Shown here: piece by piece, positions 6,073 to 6,354 of the stretch | Numbering within the stretch: position 1 is the first letter of the stretch | Layout: every line of letters starts with the position of its first letter | Notes under the pieces: model-generated | The model's database searches: none | Told to the model about the DNA's origin: nothing | The model's input: only the letters and a program-made list of their open reading frames with translations | Program-made: the position numbers and the translations under genes | NCBI GenBank assembly: GCA_937872005.1 | Contig: CALMPQ010000227.1 | Location: 1 to 6,354 of the forward strand | Reading direction: 5' to 3' | Origin: an uncultured Propioniciclava sp. | GTDB lineage: Bacteria; Actinomycetota; Actinomycetes; Propionibacteriales; Propionibacteriaceae | Length of the DNA: 6,354 bases

Positions 6073-6315
6073 ATGACCACCCTGATGACGACCCGTTCGA
6101 GGAAGACCACCCAGCACCCGACGTCCGATCGCACGTCGAAGTGGCTGTCCTACCCTGAGGCGGCCGAGCTCTCCACGCTGTCGGTGCGGTCGTTGAAGCG
6201 GCTGACCGCGGCGGGGAAGCTGCCGTGCTACGTGGTGGGAGGCAAGGTGCTGCGGCTCAAGGCGTCCGATGTGGAGGCGTTGTTCGTGCCCGCGGACGAG
6301 TGCCGAGGGCGGTGA
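6073..6315 (+). CDS. xis: Excisionase-like small helix-turn-helix protein
   Basis: This is an 80-residue protein with a basic Thr-rich leader (residues 1-22) and then a compact MerR/excisionase-type winged helix (HTH_17-like). The leading segment is WLSYPEAAELSTLSVRSLKR (24-43), followed by the turn LTAAGKLPCYVVGGKVLRLK and the closing helix SDVEALFVPA. This order (helix, recognition helix beginning SVRSLKR, a G-K-L-P wing entry, R-hairpin, then DVEAL) is typical of the small DNA-bending excisionases next to tyrosine integrases in actinomycete integrative elements. The ATG at 6073 has GAGGAG five bases upstream (6062-6067); an in-frame ATG at 6085 is less well placed. Such proteins steer the integrase toward excision. 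The integrase gene is not visible, so an alternative role as a small regulator remains possible. Confidence 0.78.
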   Translation: MTTLMTTRSRKTTQHPTSDRTSKWLSYPEAAELSTLSVRSLKRLTAAGKLPCYVVGGKVLRLKASDVEALFVPADECRGR

Positions 6316-6340
6316 CCGTCCACGCATCTGGATCCCCGGA

Positions 6341-6354
6341 GTGCGCGCCCCCAT
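6341..6354 (+). other. Possible start of a downstream gene at the right edge
   Basis: Twenty-five bases after the excisionase stop, a GTG at 6341 opens a frame reading V-R-A-P before the window ends. In integrative elements the integrase gene usually follows the excisionase directly, so this may be its first codons. The ribosome binding site is poor (GGAT about seven bases upstream, GGA touching the start) and only four codons are visible, so this is weak. Confidence 0.2.

Noticed and set aside
5902..6354. Minus-strand frame of 150 codons opposite the excisionase gene
   Set aside because: It is the mirror of a clear helix-turn-helix gene. The tail ending CERYGW looked protein-like, but nothing else supports it.

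Overview
The window is GC-rich throughout, with third codon positions mostly G or C, GTG starts alongside ATG, and secreted-enzyme and excisionase types common in mycelial actinomycetes (the Streptomyces / Pseudonocardiales range). That placement rests on composition and gene style only. No rRNA, tRNA or CRISPR array is visible.

Layout from left to right. (1) Positions 1-130 hold the 5' end of a minus-strand gene that runs off the left edge; its product is not recognised. (2) Positions 344-1927 (minus) encode a secreted alpha/beta hydrolase of the Abhydrolase_10-like kind, with a clear signal peptide. It is followed by two tandem GC-rich hairpins at 280-331 that look like its terminator. (3) Positions 2080-2712 (minus) are a decayed, 5'-truncated remnant of a TOPRIM-domain protein (primase or mobilization type) with two in-frame stops. 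(4) Directly abutting it on the other strand, at about 2711-3589, is the C-terminal part of a helical protein that looks like the tail of actinobacterial SWIM-zinc-finger-associated proteins. The two broken 5' ends meet within a few bases of position 2710, so this looks like a recombination or deletion scar. (5) Positions 3567-3773 (minus) encode a 68-residue small protein with a strong ribosome binding site, convergent with the previous gene and overlapping it by 23 bases. (6) Positions 4022-5779 (plus) encode a complete Schlafen-type AlbA_2 / GHKL-ATPase / winged-helix protein, preceded by an A/T-rich inverted repeat around a possible -10 box. (7) Positions 6073-6315 (plus) encode an excisionase-like small helix-turn-helix protein; an integrase would be expected just beyond the right edge.

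Taken together, the window reads as the int/xis-proximal part of an actinomycete integrative element, or of a genomic island built from several. It has eroded transfer/replication genes (the TOPRIM remnant), accessory cargo (the secreted hydrolase and the AlbA_2/ATPase regulator) and an intact excisionase. The genes face in mixed directions and do not form one operon. The AlbA_2 protein is the most plausible functional accessory system, either a regulator or a defence-type protein. I see no clear evidence for a wholly new multi-gene system.
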